A DNA stretch of 64,000 nt from Pyrenopolyporus hunteri (Eukaryota > Ascomycota > Sordariomycetes > Xylariales > Hypoxylaceae). A program made the position numbers and the translations under genes. Where the stretch lies: positions 620,001 to 684,000 of the forward strand of contig CADCXC010000014.1 of assembly GCA_902806595.1 (NCBI GenBank). Direction: 5' to 3'. Shown here one piece after another: positions 12,301-25,667 of this stretch. Numbering within the stretch: the stretch's first letter is position 1; every line of letters begins with the position of its first letter. The notes under the pieces are model-generated. The model was not told where the DNA came from and ran no database searches. It saw only the letters and a program-made list of their open reading frames with translations.

Positions 12301-15300
12301 CTAAGTACATGCCCGTTGGGTAACCGGCAGACAACCTAATTTGGACATATTGACATCATATCCAAGAGTATGTGCGACCAACGTGCTGGATGACCACCGC
12401 CGTCTGTAAGGTACGCTGCATTTCGCTGCAAGGGCGGTTCGAGTCGAGATTACTATGTACCTCACATATATAGACTCGGTCGGCGAGTGTTAGGTTACCG
12501 AGTACGTACTTTCGCGAATATTTCAATGTTGTCTTACCGTACCTCATATAAGTCTTCCCCGAGACAAGGCTGAACAACGTGCTACGACACGAAAAACCCG
12601 CCGGACAAGTCACCTAACCTAGACATGGGTAGGTAGGTAGGTATGTATGTACCGTACCTTACTTAGTCCCCCCCATTTCAAAATAATCGTGGCCTTCGAG
12701 ATGGCTTGTCTATACCCCCCCTGCTGCTACGTCCGAAGGATCCGTTATCGAGTCATGTGGCCGGCTTTATTTGATTAGCTGAGCCATTTATTATAAGAAT
12801 TATGACATGTAAATATCGTATAGCCTCCCGATGGTTATCTATCTTTATGTAAGCCCCACGGACGAGTGTCCCGAGTTAGCATCGTGACGGTTCGGAGAAT
12901 TAATGACATTGCCCGTCCCAGACCTAGGGCGACGATATGAGGTGGTAGCGAGGCTCCGGCTAACGAGGCGAGAATGGGTCTACCCAATTTTTTTCCTCTA
13001 TGTATGTATTCGTACAACATAATGTCATCGTGATATTGTTTATATTATCCCTCATAGCATATATTTGCCTAAAGAGCGCTATTGCGTAATTGAAGAAAAT
13101 GTAAATCAGAAACCTCTTTTGCTTTTATCTCATCCGATATACAATTATCGCTTTTGCATATATGAGATCGGCACGAGGATTTTCGGTCTTCGGGTTAGTA
13201 GGCTGACGCCCATATAGAAAGGTTCGGTTCCAGCGGGACTATTGGGGAACGGACACCCTCACCTGGTCGGGCGGCTGTACGACTGTAATGTATGTATGTT
13301 ATACATGGGTATATATGTAAATCATAAGAGTTAGAAACAGAAAACGAATCCGGGGATAGGGAGCGATATCTTACGCTGGTACGATATTGAATCGGTACCA
13401 CGGATTTAAGGTGGCTGAGTACCTAGCACTCGAACCTACAAGACAACCTTCCCGGGCTGTCTGTAGACGACGACTACGGTTGTAGCACTTCCGGATATCG
13501 GGGATTTTTACCGTGAGCTCAGATGTAGGGCGACGAGTACATTGAACGACTTTTTCAAAACTATCTCTATTGCATTAAATCCCTAACCTACGATACACGC
13601 ACATCGCTACTGTGTAGTAAAAAGTTAACGGCGTTAAGGGATGCCACTCGCTAGACGGAGTCAACGGGACCGAAGCGGTTAATTATGGGGTCTACTTGAG
13701 TACCTAGGTAACGGGGAATATTACCTAAGTCTTGTACTACCTGGGTGTCTGAGGCTATACATCGGCACTAAGCTGTCTCGAGCAATTGACCGACCGATGC
13801 CCTAAACTCCAAAAAGGTTGGCGCGATTCCTTTCCTCTACGTATCTCTACACACCTAAAGTGCTACGCTTATCCACGCTTATCAGGCCGTGAAATTACAT
13901 CGTGGCATTCGCCCAATTTAAACTCAGAGCCTCAGGAGACAATTTTTAGCTTGACCGCTCTTCTGACTTAACGGCTTGGTCACTGGATCTAATCTCTCTT
14001 GTTAACGCCGTAACCGAACCACCATGACTTTATGTCAGAATTCCTTCGTTATATTTTCAATATCGATAATTTGACGCACGCGTCCATTAGACCGGACCGG
14101 CGCCTCGACCTAGCTTTAGCTTAGGTCTATGTATGAAGTAGGTATGCATGTAGTCGAGCGAGGCTCTAGAACGGCGCATGAGTAGCTCGGGGCGCCAGGC
14201 CAATGGAAGCCGTACACGACAGGCGTACGTTGTTTCATCATCTGCAGGTTGACAACGCTGCACGAGTCTTCACCTTGCTTCGACGATCTGCCATTCGTCA
14301 GCCCGATTTCGATTAGCACGAAGATCTCGGTAGCTCTCCTCGCCCCCGACAGGGTATTGCCATTCTAGTAGGATTCAGGAATCGACACAGGATTAAAAAT
14401 TCCGGACTATGGGGTCCGAAGAGAGGGCACCTTGCCCAATGGCTGCCCACCGTCATCAGTGTCATCCACCGAACCGCCCAGCGCACACAGGTAGGTTACA
14501 ACCCCGTTGAAATCGGGTCACAATTGCACCGGAACCGCGTGTTATCTATGTATTACTCACAAAGGTTACTCACTCACCATACTAAGCACGGCATTATAGC
14601 TTGTTTCAACATTCTTACGATCCAGGCGCCGTCGATGACATAGCAGTACATGATATGAGAGATACTCAAAAAAGCAAAAAGAAAGAAAAGAAATGAGCAG
14701 CAATATACCCGAGACAAGACGGGTTTCTTGGTACTTCAGGACATCTCTACCGGTCACCGTCTCGTCACACGGAACCGGTGGCTTGCCTTAGTCTTCGCCA
14801 TCATGAGGCCCAAAGGGTTGAGACCGCAAGGTAAGTGGCTGAATAAGAGATTGTTTAGAGACATCGTCTCTTAAGACGGACCCTTTTCGCGTCCCGTCCA
14901 CGCCCAGGGCCATGATCCTAATTCTCACCTCGTCTAAAGAGGTTGCATGATATTGTTGTACCCGGCCCCTCGCGCGTCTGCGGAGTAGCTCAGCCTGGTT
15001 TAGCTCGTGCAGCGATGAGCGAATGCACGCGTAGAGGAAAATCAGGGTATAAACCATACCTACATACCTAGATACGAAAGATGGGTTTCATTCACCCTCC
15101 TCGACTATCCCACCCCGAGACGTTAAACCCAAAGTAAGGCATTGTCGAGTGGTCAGCAAATCGCCTCTCCGAGACGACTAGGGGAGAAAGAGGGAGAGAG
15201 GGAGAGGCGACGCGCGATCGACGAATCCCACGCTCGCGATAGGAAAGCACGTTTCTAGCACGTTGACGCTCTCCGGGACGGAGGGGGAGGGGGAGGTCAG

Positions 15301-17764
15301 ATTGGTGGTCTGACGGGCCCTGCTTAATTACCTATACATACATATGTGAGTGTGTAACCCGGTTCCCACAAGTTGTGACAAGAGGGTTGCCGATGCGAGG
15401 TCCCGTTTTCGGTAGTCCAGATAGGGTCTACAGTAAGGATATACGTAGAAGGGGGGAGGGGAGGGGGCAAGAGGGAGGTCGGAAAAGTTGCTTAACTTGG
15501 CCATTCGAGCGGTGCTATTCGCCAGACCTGGAGATACCCCTCCTTCTGCTTCTCCTATTCTGGCCCTGGCTGCCCCCCAAAAAACTGTCCTTTGCCTGTC
15601 CTAACTTAACTGAGGCTAGCACGTACTGTATTTCTCACCAAACCCCCGCCCATCCCACGAGGTTTCTGCGCGTTTGGGGGGTAGCGTAAAAAAGATCGAA
15701 AGGGGGCGTCTTAGCGCTCTCATTCGCTAACGTCCCTCATTTGGGCCTCGCGTACCTGAATCTTAATCGGCGCCCTATAAGGAAGTATATCGACCGCATC
15801 GCCGAAGAAGGTAGGTGAAGGGGAATATGCGGCCAAGGTCTCGTCTCAAGAAAAGAAACGAAAAGAAAAGTAAGGCCGCGAACACCTGGCGTCCTCTTTA
15901 GGCCAGGTTCCTGAATGCCTACGCCGACGTTGACTGGCCGCTGCCGGATTTTTCCTCGCATTAGCTTACCGTATTGTATAGAACAATGTGCGCGCTACCA
16001 CGGGATATTTGCTGGGACATACATACCTACCTACATATGTGACCGTTGTGATGTGGGTGAGGAGCGCTGTTCACGAACGAACGAACGAACAACCAAAGCC
16101 GTCTCAAATTCCCTACTAGGGAATTCCAACTTGTCTGGGCAAAAATGTACTTTTAAGAGACCGCCGTATGAGGGTGCGAATTTCTCTTGCTCGAATTAAC
16201 CTACCTACCTTATTCTACCTACCTGGTCCCCTCTCACGGTCGTGGGTCTGACCATGAAATGTAACCCTAGCTAGGTTCTCTATTATCCGAGGGCGCCAAC
16301 TCTAAGACTAAGCTCTCTCGCCCCCCTGTTCCCATCTAGGATCCATGCTATGTGTGTATGTAGAGACGTGTATGGGAGTGAGTGCGTGTGCGTGTGCGTT
16401 ATCGTGAGGTGCAGCAATGACCAAGAAGTGGCAGCAGCTAGCTTTCGCCCTCCCCCCCCATTACTATGTATGTACTGCGGCGATCGTCTGCAAGGTCCAG
16501 CTATCTTTAATAAGGTCGAGGCGCTGCAGCCTAGACCAGGCCCGTCACGAGAAATGAAAAAGAATCCCGTGAAGCTTTCGGGTATCGCTATATTGAGCTA
16601 CCAAGGCTTTTTGCCCACATACGCTCTCTCGCCTCAACGGATCCCCTAATTCTTCTAGTTGTTGCCGATCGCCTGTGATGGGGTCCTGGTATTATTAGCC
16701 TCTGAAGCACATTACCTACATACATACATATCCACATACGTAGTCCATACATGTTCTCGAAACAGTCCGCGCGAACATTACTTACCTCATACCGCATATA
16801 ACGTCCCCTTGCTAAAAGGGCACTTATACCGCACCTACGTTATAAGCGTACGCCGCAACCAAGATCCACCCCCCTCTAAATTACAACCGCGCACCCTCTT
16901 CGGCGGGCGATATCCACTTTTCCCCACGGCATGGTGTGGTATTAAACCATTCTCGTATGTAAAGCCGGTCCAGGTGAATGCAGGTATGGAGTGGTGGTGA
17001 TAGTAGTATGTAGCAGGTATGTAGGTAATAGGTAGTAAGGTGTTCCTCCTCCTCCACCACGAAAGTGGGAATATCAAGATCTCCTTGCCCACCCCCGTCC
17101 ACCCCCCCAACGCTCTCCCGTCATTTCCTACTACCTTACATACATACATACCCGCCTGCCTCCCACCCCTCCAGCGTTGGGGTTCCTCCGCGCGCACGGC
17201 TTCGTTTCGCCCCGGCACCAGTAGTAACAGCGGCAAGAAAAGAAAACTAGGACACCAGGCAAGCCAGAGAAGAAAAAAAAACCCACCTTAGCACCAAAGC
17301 GACCCCGGGTTATAGAACCCTCTCTCTTATACATATGTATGGGGTCGCGGGATACCGTAATTTCGTATTTCGACCGGCTTTTCGTTTCAAGTCTCGGTTT
17401 GTCTGCCTATCTGTCTTCCTCTCTCAACGGGGATTTCTTCCCCTTCCTATGAGAAGACAGAGAGGAAACCGGCTTTTTGCTGCGGTTTGAGATATCAAGC
17501 TTGGTTTTCCCTGCTCCGCCGCCCCTCAAGACTCCGACCCGGCTATTGAGTGAGAGACGCTCGTTAAGTGTTAGTTGACCTTTTTTTTTTAGTCAAAATT
17601 TCCTTCTCCCACCAATTTCGCTTCATTCATGCGTCGAGAAGTTCATAATAGCTGCTGCTGGCCAATGGCTAAATGTGACTTCTCATCGATTATTGCTTAC
17701 GTGGTGATGAATTCGGACGGGTATGGTCAAGCTGGGCTTCGACTGATGACTGGAGACGTCCGCT
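6301..17764. other. 11.4-kb stretch without a supportable gene
   Basis: No open frame here resembles a known family, and I could not build a spliced model. The part from 6300 to 8600 is dense in CCTA/TAGG tetramers, with a long array at 7467-7519, a CCTGT pentamer run near 7421-7446 and a GT/GCGT run near 7677-7715. From 9000 to 16000 base composition is even, with a recurring TTTCTTACCG word (9471, 10489, 11052, 12531). GA-rich tracts lie near 15180-15300 and ACGA tetramers near 16075-16090. It could be decayed sequence, long non-coding RNA or simply gene-poor DNA. Confidence 0.5.
7467..7519. repeat. (CCTA)n microsatellite
   Basis: About thirteen uninterrupted CCTA units. It is the longest tetramer array in the window, followed by CATA variants. 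It matches the reverse complement of the TAGG arrays seen elsewhere. Confidence 0.95.
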
Positions 17765-19271
17765 ATGAAATCTATCACGGTCTTGTTTTTACTGGGCTTA
17801 CCCGGTGTAGCTCGAACTTCACGATTGGACGCTCGACAGGGCACCCCAAGTGGGAACTTTTCAGTAACTCTGCCGCCGCAGAGCCTAACCAGCCAGAAGG
17901 GTTCGTTACAGACGATGATGTTGATTTCCGCGATATTGAATTTCTGGTGAGCTGTTGGGCTAACTTCTTCTCATAGAAACTCCGGCACCTTCACTGGTAG
18001 CCGCATTCTCGCGGGTTACTGTTCCGTCGAGCATCACGAGGCAGGGGCGTGGCCCGCAAGGTCCTAACGGTGTCGATCGTCCAGGTCCGCCACCCGAGCC
18101 CGCTCCTGAAAGTGCAACTTCTCCGGATTTACCACCACCACGAGTAGAGAGTCCTGTTGTTCAAGAGACGGTTTCGACCTCAATCGAAGTTGAAACCGTT
18201 ATTGGGACGACAACACTCGCCCTTTCTTCATCGATTATATCGAATATTGTAGCTCCGGTCGAGACTTCGTCGACCCAGCTCACGACTATCGTTACGACGA
18301 GTTCTCAATTAGGGGACTCGTCATCACCAACCACTTTCTTTACATCTAAAATTGCCTCTAAACCCACTCCCAGTGTTACCACTTCAACACTGGGCGAGGG
18401 CTTTAGAACCACTACCACTGCTCCCAGTTCTGATCTTACTCCCCCACCTACTAAAACAGCCACGATGTCAAGCTCGACACCGATACCAAGTAGTGTCAGC
18501 TCGAATAATAGCGAGAGCGGAAGTTCCACGATAACAATAGTGCTCAGTACGGTCCTCAGTATAGCGGGTGTAATCCTGATCGCAGTAGCCGCATACGTGT
18601 GCACAGGGAGCCGGCGGAGAAGAATACCGGTGTTTAACAGAGGTATCACGCCGATCGGGGACGACGAGATAGCGACGTGGAAATCAAATCGGTCACCGGA
18701 AAAGGCTACAGACAGATACACGACACGACCGACGCACTCGCAACACGGATCAACCTCAACATCGACTAGGAAAGCGCCGAGCTTAATCCAATATCAGAAC
18801 GGCACTCGCCCATCGCTAGAAGTAGTATCACCGAGATCGTTTATAGGCGGAAAGCAAAGTTTCGAACTCCCGCAAGCTCCCGGGGCTGTACTAGCTCGAG
18901 CACCGAATGCGCGATCCGGTTTGACGGACGAGACCGTTCCCGGTGACGATCCTTTCCTTCCTTCCCCGAGGCGGCATCCGTCGAGGTTGCACAAACTACC
19001 GCCGAACTCACCAACCATGAATCCTCGGAAAGGATCGCGAACTAGTAGCCTCAGGAGTTACCATGAAACTACGTGGCGAGATAGTGCGGTAGAGACATCT
19101 CCTCCTAGGGCCTCGAGCGACAACTATTTGCGAAGTTACAACCGCATTTACTCGAACTCGTCGATTCCGCCGCCGCCTCAGCTGTCTTTCGGTGACAACG
19201 AGCAGTTCACGGGCTTGTCGCCGCCCCCGTCCCGGCGGAACGACGGTACGATCGGAATGGCTGTCGGCTGA
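17765..19271 (+). CDS. Secreted-domain, single-pass membrane protein, Ser/Thr/Pro-rich (function unknown)
   Basis: The long 3' frame is open from 17964 to the stop at 19271. It encodes a Ser/Thr/Pro-rich outer segment, one membrane helix (TIVLSTVLSIAGVILIAVAA), a basic stop-transfer stretch (SRRRR) and a ~220-residue polar tail. This is the layout of fungal cell-surface sensors or SKG6-type membrane proteins. A signal peptide is encoded from the ATG at 17765 (MKSITVLFLLGLPGVA). Joining the two parts needs an intron: my tentative choice is 17901-17976, with a weak GTTCGT donor, branch GGGCTAAC and acceptor CATAG, giving 476 aa. Donors at 17850 and 17864 are alternatives, so residues around the junction are uncertain. 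I do not recognise an orthologue. Confidence 0.6.
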
Positions 19272-21694
19272 AGATTGCGATTACCGTCGATTTCGCCATC
19301 CAATTACTATCCCTGCCATTTCCCACGTCTTTTCCAAGTTTTGGAGATTATCGGGGACGTGTCCAAGCGTTCTCTGTCTGTTTCGGTTCCCCGGTCATGT
19401 TTCCAAGGAACTAAGAAACAGGCCGGCTCGACTATCCCTGCAACCTGCGCACCGTTGGAGAATTAGCACCACCACAGCACATGGTAAGCCTTCAATGGGG
19501 CGAATCCGAGCGGGAGAGCCGTGCGCCATGATTGTTAAGGTTTATAGCCGGGGGCATTTTCGAGTTCCAAGAGCTTTCGCCTTGAAAAGAACCATGTCTG
19601 TCAGCAGCACGGCCATATCTCATCTCGCCTGTTATCTTCACGACCCCTTTTCGCCGCATATAAGCGATGATAGGTTTTTTTTTAATCCCCTCTCCGGCTT
19701 ATTGCCTTCATAGCACACAAACTGCGTACCAACAACAATATACGTCCTTTAATTGCATTTTCTTTCTGCATTAGGAGTTCTTGGAAACGTCGACACGCGA
19801 GATACGCGAGATACGGAGGATATACCCCGGATTTTTTTTTCTTTGTTTTGGATATACATCGAGGAGGCATCATAGCTTTCCCCGAGACGTGCTCGATAAG
19901 AGGTATTTCTGCATCGGGTTATGGCATGGAACAGCACTTGACGGTTCATCATTATGTCGTTAAGGACGTGACGTCGCAATAAATGAGAAGCCCCAAGAGA
20001 AAGGGTGAGGCGACCAAGCAGAAGAGCTCATACCGTCGCCCGGACGCAATTATCCACTAGGAAAATGAGACCTAGGGGCTTGAGCGACGGTAGCCGAAAG
20101 AGAGATATTCACCGAATCCCCCAACTTTCAGCGACTTATTAGATTCGGATTGTAGTGGTTCAAACTACACTCGTAGTTGGCTTGACGCCAATCGCGATTC
20201 AGATAGCATGTTTAATTGAAACAAGTAAAACATGATTTCCTCAGTCTCTTATTGACATCGAAAAAGTGACGAGCATGCAATGTTTTTTGCTTACCTGACT
20301 CTAATTCGCCAACTGGTTAGCCAGTTATCTTCACTAACCAACATCGCGCCTGTCAATAGAACATTCTCTTATCGTTCCTTGCGAGTTGATAGATCTCAAA
20401 TCTTGAACATGATGAAATTACGGATATGCTCGATTCGGCTTGGATCGCCGCTCGTCCGGACCCTGTGAAACTCCTGCCGAATTGGAATATTGCAGGACGG
20501 GAGACGAGAGACGGTTCCGGGCCAAGAACGGGGGGACCCCGGGGCCTCGTGGAACAGTGATCACGATCGCGGCCGCTCGTGTCTGCCACGTTTTGATTAT
20601 CATGTTCGTCAGGTTTTGAATTCATGCGTGTGATGCGTCCTCTCGTTGTGCGCAATCCTGTTTGTGACCATCGTTAACCCTGCGGCCGATCAAACATCCC
20701 TCATCGGGGTAGATCGCTGGGGTGGGTATAATTTATGCGTTAAATTCCGCTGCAATTCCGCGCTCCAGCCGTGAGAGTAAAGCTTCGCCATTCCTTACTT
20801 GAGCGCGATAAAGACATCGCACTAGACTCTGATGTTGTTATAGCGGGCATTCCAACATTGATCAGACTTGTCCTCCTCAATACTACTATATTGGATAGTA
20901 GCTTGGCGTTATAGCTACCTATGTTCATATCGCATAGAGGGTCCTATCGAGATTGGGATGGCGCTAGGCCAGTGGGTTTCCTCCAGCGAGTTAGGCTGCG
21001 TAGGAGAGGACTTTGAAATGATCTTCGATCATATCGAGTCTTAGATATCGTGGAGAAGGTTAAGCATTGGAAACAGTTGGTATTATACTTGGGTACCTAG
21101 GTAGGTATATATATGTATACGATATAGGTGTGATAAGTCTGCGGGTATACTTGCTTGCTATCATCAATTCGAAAAATGATTGTTGTAGTATGATTCTAAA
21201 TATAAGGACTGAAAATAGAGAGTTGACTCAACATTTTTTGTTTTTTATTTTTTTTTCTTAATATTGGGTTAGGTAGGTACATACCACTATAAAGTACGAA
21301 TGGAAGCGACGACGTTAGAGACTTGAAGGTCTGGCGGAAAGGTGACGGAAGGTGGACAATGAATTTAGTAGAGAGCACCTGTCCCAACCTTATTAAGAAG
21401 CCATTTACGCGTCTCGAGCGCGTCAAAACGTGGGGCACGCGACGCTAATGGAGCAATCCTACAGTGTAACTTCCAATTGTATACCCGTGCGCAGGTACCT
21501 GCTCCATCCCTCACCACGACCTAATCTACTAGAAAGTGCGAATTGATCAATCACGCCCTTTACTTTTTCGCCTTTTAGGTGCTTAAGCTGTAGGTGCCAA
21601 CAGATTGGACAACGGCGGTGACGTCTGTGCTCAGCTACGAATTTCTTGCACCGCAAAAATACAGAGTGCCACCCTAGCTCATAACCACTACACC
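19272..21694. other. Intergenic region between membrane-protein gene and DPB4
   Basis: No gene recognised. It contains a few T runs, TAGG/GGTA words near 21090-21110 and 21270-21280, and an ACGCGT box at 21407 that may serve DPB4. Confidence 0.5.
21407..21412. promoter_or_regulatory. MluI cell-cycle box (ACGCGT) upstream of DPB4
   Basis: ACGCGT lies 283 bp before the DPB4 start codon. This is the core bound by the MBF/DSC1 factor at S-phase genes in yeasts. The hexamer occurs about a dozen times in the window, so chance cannot be excluded. Confidence 0.35.
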
Positions 21695-22836
21695 ATGCCG
21701 CCTCGCAAAAGCGATAACACCCGACAAAGCAACCTCTCCATGGCTCATTTCGTCTACGACGGCTCTGATGCTGACGTCGATACTTCTTCTACTTCCCTTC
21801 GACCTGTAGCCGGAGCAGCTGTAGCACCACGATCAAAGCCGACGCCGTCAATAGAGATGGATCACCCCCAACCAGCCGGGGCCGCCTCTCCCACGGAAAA
21901 GGAGAAGGAAAAGAAAGACTTGAAGGAAAGCAGTTCCAAAGATGCTGTGACAATTGAGGTATACGATACGACATGTCAGTTAGGCGCGCACCACGGCTAA
22001 CGACTCGAACTCTTAATAGGATGTTACCCTTCCGAAGTCAATAATTATGCGCCTCGCAAAGGGCGTCTTACCTCCAAATACCCAAATCCAAGCTAATGCC
22101 ATCCTGGCTATGAGCAAGAGCGCCACCGTTTTCATCAACTACCTTGCCAATGCGTACGTCTCTACATAAAGATAAAGCCATGGATAAAGGTTTTTAACAA
22201 ACATCTGACCTAATCTAGGGCGAACGAGCATACGCAAAACTCGAACAAGAAAACCATCATGCCTGCCGATGTCTTCGCCGCATTAGATGATATAGAATTC
22301 CCTTTCTTCCGCGAGAGACTCGAGGCAGAATTCAAGAGTGCGCTATTAATACCTTGCCCCATTCTCTCGTCCACTACAAATAGCCCAATACTCATTACCC
22401 TCTAGAGTTCAACGAGACCCAGACCACGAAGCGTAATACCTACCGTAGAAAAGTGGCGGCCGCAAAGAAGGCCGAGAAGGCCGGAACCGACCCTAACGCC
22501 TCAATGGTCTCGACCACATCGACCGCAGCCACGAGCCAGCCGGACTCGACAGCCCCGCGCGCCGCCAAGAAGCAAAAGCCTAACGGGCCTGACGATTCTG
22601 CCATGGATGTGGATGGCGATGCAACGGAGGAGCCGCACGACCATAGTGACGCCGAGACGGAACCGGAGCAGGAGCAGGAAGAAGATGAAGACGAGGACGA
22701 GAACGATGGCGGCGAGGAGGAAGAAGAAGAGGAGGATGAGGACGAGGAAGAAGAGGGTCGCGACCACGACCGCCTCGAGGACCGCGAGCCCGGTGATGAC
22801 CACGACGACGCCCTCGATGATGGGGATAGTGACTGA
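21695..22836 (+). CDS. DPB4: DNA polymerase epsilon histone-fold subunit DPB4 (POLE3-like)
   Basis: Small subunit of the leading-strand polymerase; with its Dpb3/POLE4 partner it forms a histone-fold dimer that binds DNA and nucleosomes. Exons are 21695-21958, 22020-22153, 22219-22337 and 22406-22836, giving 315 aa. All three introns have GT...TAG ends and keep frame. The histone fold (about residues 89-175) starts LPKSIIMRLAKGVLPP and includes ILAMSKSATVFINYLANAANE and KTIMPADVFAALDDIEFPFF, which match the POLE3 pattern. A long, highly acidic Glu/Asp tail follows, longer than in budding yeast Dpb4 and typical of filamentous fungi. The start ATG has a CACC context, and the first ~88 residues are low-complexity. 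Confidence 0.94.
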
Positions 22837-25334
22837 AGCAACAGAACGACTTAGGACAGCTTCAACCATTCACGTTCAACGTAGTTAATACCAGGAGAGG
22901 CGGCCCTTCCGTCGTTGGGTTGGAGTAAACTCCAGGGATAGGGCAATCTCTATATTCCGCCCACCACCGCATGCGATTGGGGAACGAAGCAGAGACAGGC
23001 CATGGCCCCTACCCGGATTGGGCGAGCCCGTCCCCAATAGACGTACGCCCGCCCGTCCGCCCGTCTACATCACGCCGCGTACCAGATGCCCCTACCCCCC
23101 GGCTGCGGCACAGCCATAGGTCGTCGTTATACATAGGCTGGTGCTGAATAGAATAATAATGCTATATACCACGGCTCGATTCACTTGATTTCTTGGCTCT
23201 TCAAGCATACTTGCACCGTTGCATCGGCGCGAGGAAATGCGGTTTACCCGTGATTGCGCTTGCAGGTGCGTTTTACGTTCACGTTTATGTGTGTAACTAC
23301 CTACCTACCTACCTATAGGCATCACCCGTATGCACTCAAGGGAGCTCCGTATCTCCCTTGGACAATAGCTTGTCACCGTCACAGCGGCGTGACCATTCTA
23401 TTACCCATACGCCCAATGCTTACCTGGTATGTAGATATAGGTACCTATGTAGGCGGGTAGGTAGGTAGGTAGGTAACATTGTCATTCTCCCGGATCTGCA
23501 GCCAAGAGCGTCTGTTTCATATATGTAGATCTGCAACGTTGACAGCTCCCTAACGTAAGACGGCAAGCCCTCTGCTGGATGCGCGAGGATGGTCGTAGGG
23601 TCGTTTCGATGCGTTTTATCGGGTCCCGCTCGATGTCTGGTCAGGCGGACTTACCCGCCTATCTGGGTATTGGGTACCGGGTAGGTAAGGTAAAGTATGT
23701 AGGTGGATGGGTGGGTGGCTAGGTATTGTTTGTGCATAGATCTGTAGGTATTCAAGCATGTCCGCTATAGACTATAGATTAGCTGGGCGTCCGTATATCT
23801 TGGTATCTTAATAATGCTTTAGAAATCTAACAAGCGGTATCGAATAGGTACTAGGTAGTAGACAGCATGTCAATGCCGCGATTACATACGGTGCCCTCCT
23901 CCTCCTCTTCTTCCCTCCTCACACCTCCGATCCTAACCCTCCACACCTCACCCCTCTCCAGACGCACATGGACAACTCCGCGTTCCATCCCGCTCCCGGG
24001 CGTAAACGCCAAGGCAACCAGGACTCCCCAGGACTCGTCAGCCTCGCCCGTCTACCTTACCTACCGGCTTCTTCAGGTCTAGGAGGTAGTCACACAATAT
24101 GCATACCAGGTGAGCGGGTATCTCTGGTATATACCTGCCAACCTACATATCCCTCATCCCACCCATCGTCAGAAAAACAAAGAAAGAAAAAAAAAACCTG
24201 TTTTCTCACTTTATGCCTTTCTTTCCCCATGCAGTCTTCCAATGATCCTTATCTACTAGACCAGACCAGAACATAGAAGAGAGATAGAGAGGGAAAAAGA
24301 AAGAGGGCTTACGCGTTCCGCACCCCGCGGCGCTGTTGATCCTATCACCTTTTCCGTCTAGGTCCCCGGGGTAGGTGTGTGGGCGCCTTTATCCTACATG
24401 TAGCTTGCATACCTCTTACATATATCTGCATGCCTAGGTAGGTAGGTAGGCACCTACCTGGGTATACACAGGTGTAGGTACGCACTCTCTCCGGGGATAT
24501 ACTCCGGACTCCGCCACCACGTTTCGGAAGGGTGTGGAGGTACCTACCTACCTACCTAGCCTGAGGGACTCCATCGCGGACCGTTCTCCGGCCGGGCTTG
24601 TCGTATGGGAGTACAGAAGCGTATGTAGGTACCTATGTATGGGGCGTGGTCAGAGCTGGGGTGGTCGGTGGCTTGCCCTAGTGCTGGTGCTAATTCCTGT
24701 CGGCCATTGTAGCCACGATACTTAGTCAGGTTAGGTAAATATGATATTTTTGAGAGTCTAGTGCTTAATATGTATAGACCTATAAGCTCCTATGTAGGTA
24801 GGTACATATGATGTGCGAGAAGTGAACTTGGGATAAGCATTGTACAGTAAAGCACGGTACAGCCTAGCACAAGATAGCATAGTACAAAATATTACATGGT
24901 ATATAGACATATATATAGGTAGGTAGGCAGGTAGGTATACGTAGGACTCCCAACTCCGACAAATTGCCCCGACCTCGCGTGTCGGTTTCCTGTCAGACAG
25001 CTGGTCTACTACCTCCTAGTACACAAAGGTATAGAAACAACCTGGCCAATAGCCTGCGTAATACACACACGTACCCCCTAGGTAGGTATTCAGAGCCACT
25101 GTAAGTAGCAACAACGCCTCTTATATGCAGCAGAAAGAGGTAAAAAAGAGGGGAAAGAAAAACACTCAACTCCGTCGCTCATGCAGCCGGACGATGAATA
25201 TTAAGTTGTACACCGAATCCTCAAACACGCTGGTTTCTGTCATAGTCGTATATACTCATCCACCCCTCATATAATACTAGGCTTCCGGTCATCTTCTCTG
25301 TAACCCCCAGTCTCCCCTTCATCGCCACTAAGCG
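22837..25334. other. Intergenic region rich in TAGG/CCTA tetramers
   Basis: No gene recognised in 2.5 kb. It holds CCTA/GTAG arrays near 23295-23312, 23455-23476, 24437-24452 and 24917-24935. These sit in otherwise unremarkable sequence between the convergent 3' ends of DPB4 and the MAPKKK gene. Confidence 0.5.
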
Positions 25335-25667
25335 TCAAAGTCCGCTGTCGGAGGAGCTCGATCCAAATTCCCTTTCTAGAACGTCATGTGGCAATGCGGT
25401 GTCGGACACGGACGATTCGGATTCCGCTCGTGCTCGGGTGATAGATTCTCGGATATGAGCTCTCCTCGCAGACTCTTGCGCCGCCTGCATATTGGCTGGG
25501 GGAGGCGAGCTGCTACTCCCGTTCGGCGTCCCGTCTATATCCGCCGGAAACGGGATCGCAGCCTCCTCGCTTGACAGCGCTAGCGTAGGCTCGCCAAGCG
25601 GCGAGGCCCCGTTCTCTTTCATTTCGGCGACTGGAATAGAAGGCGAATCTTCAGGGGGCGAGTATCC
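25335..25667 (-). other. Open in-frame extension downstream of the MAPKKK stop
   Basis: After the TAG at 25670-25668 the same frame stays open for 110 codons to a TGA at 25337-25335. The encoded peptide is rich in Ser, Pro, Ala and Glu and ends EREFGSSSSDSGL. The bases just before it read TTTTATTAG, which resembles a splice acceptor. It may be a protein end reached by alternative splicing or stop readthrough, or plain 3' UTR. Confidence 0.35.

Noticed and set aside
17629..17976. 115-codon frame starting upstream of the membrane-protein signal peptide
   Set aside because: No signal peptide or domain. It can be spliced in phase to the downstream frame through a GTAACT donor at 17864, but then the membrane protein would lack a signal sequence, so the frame starting at 17765 was preferred.
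22440..22869. Poly-Ser/Leu and other frames opposite or beside the DPB4 tail
   Set aside because: They are shadows of the acidic GA-rich tail of DPB4.
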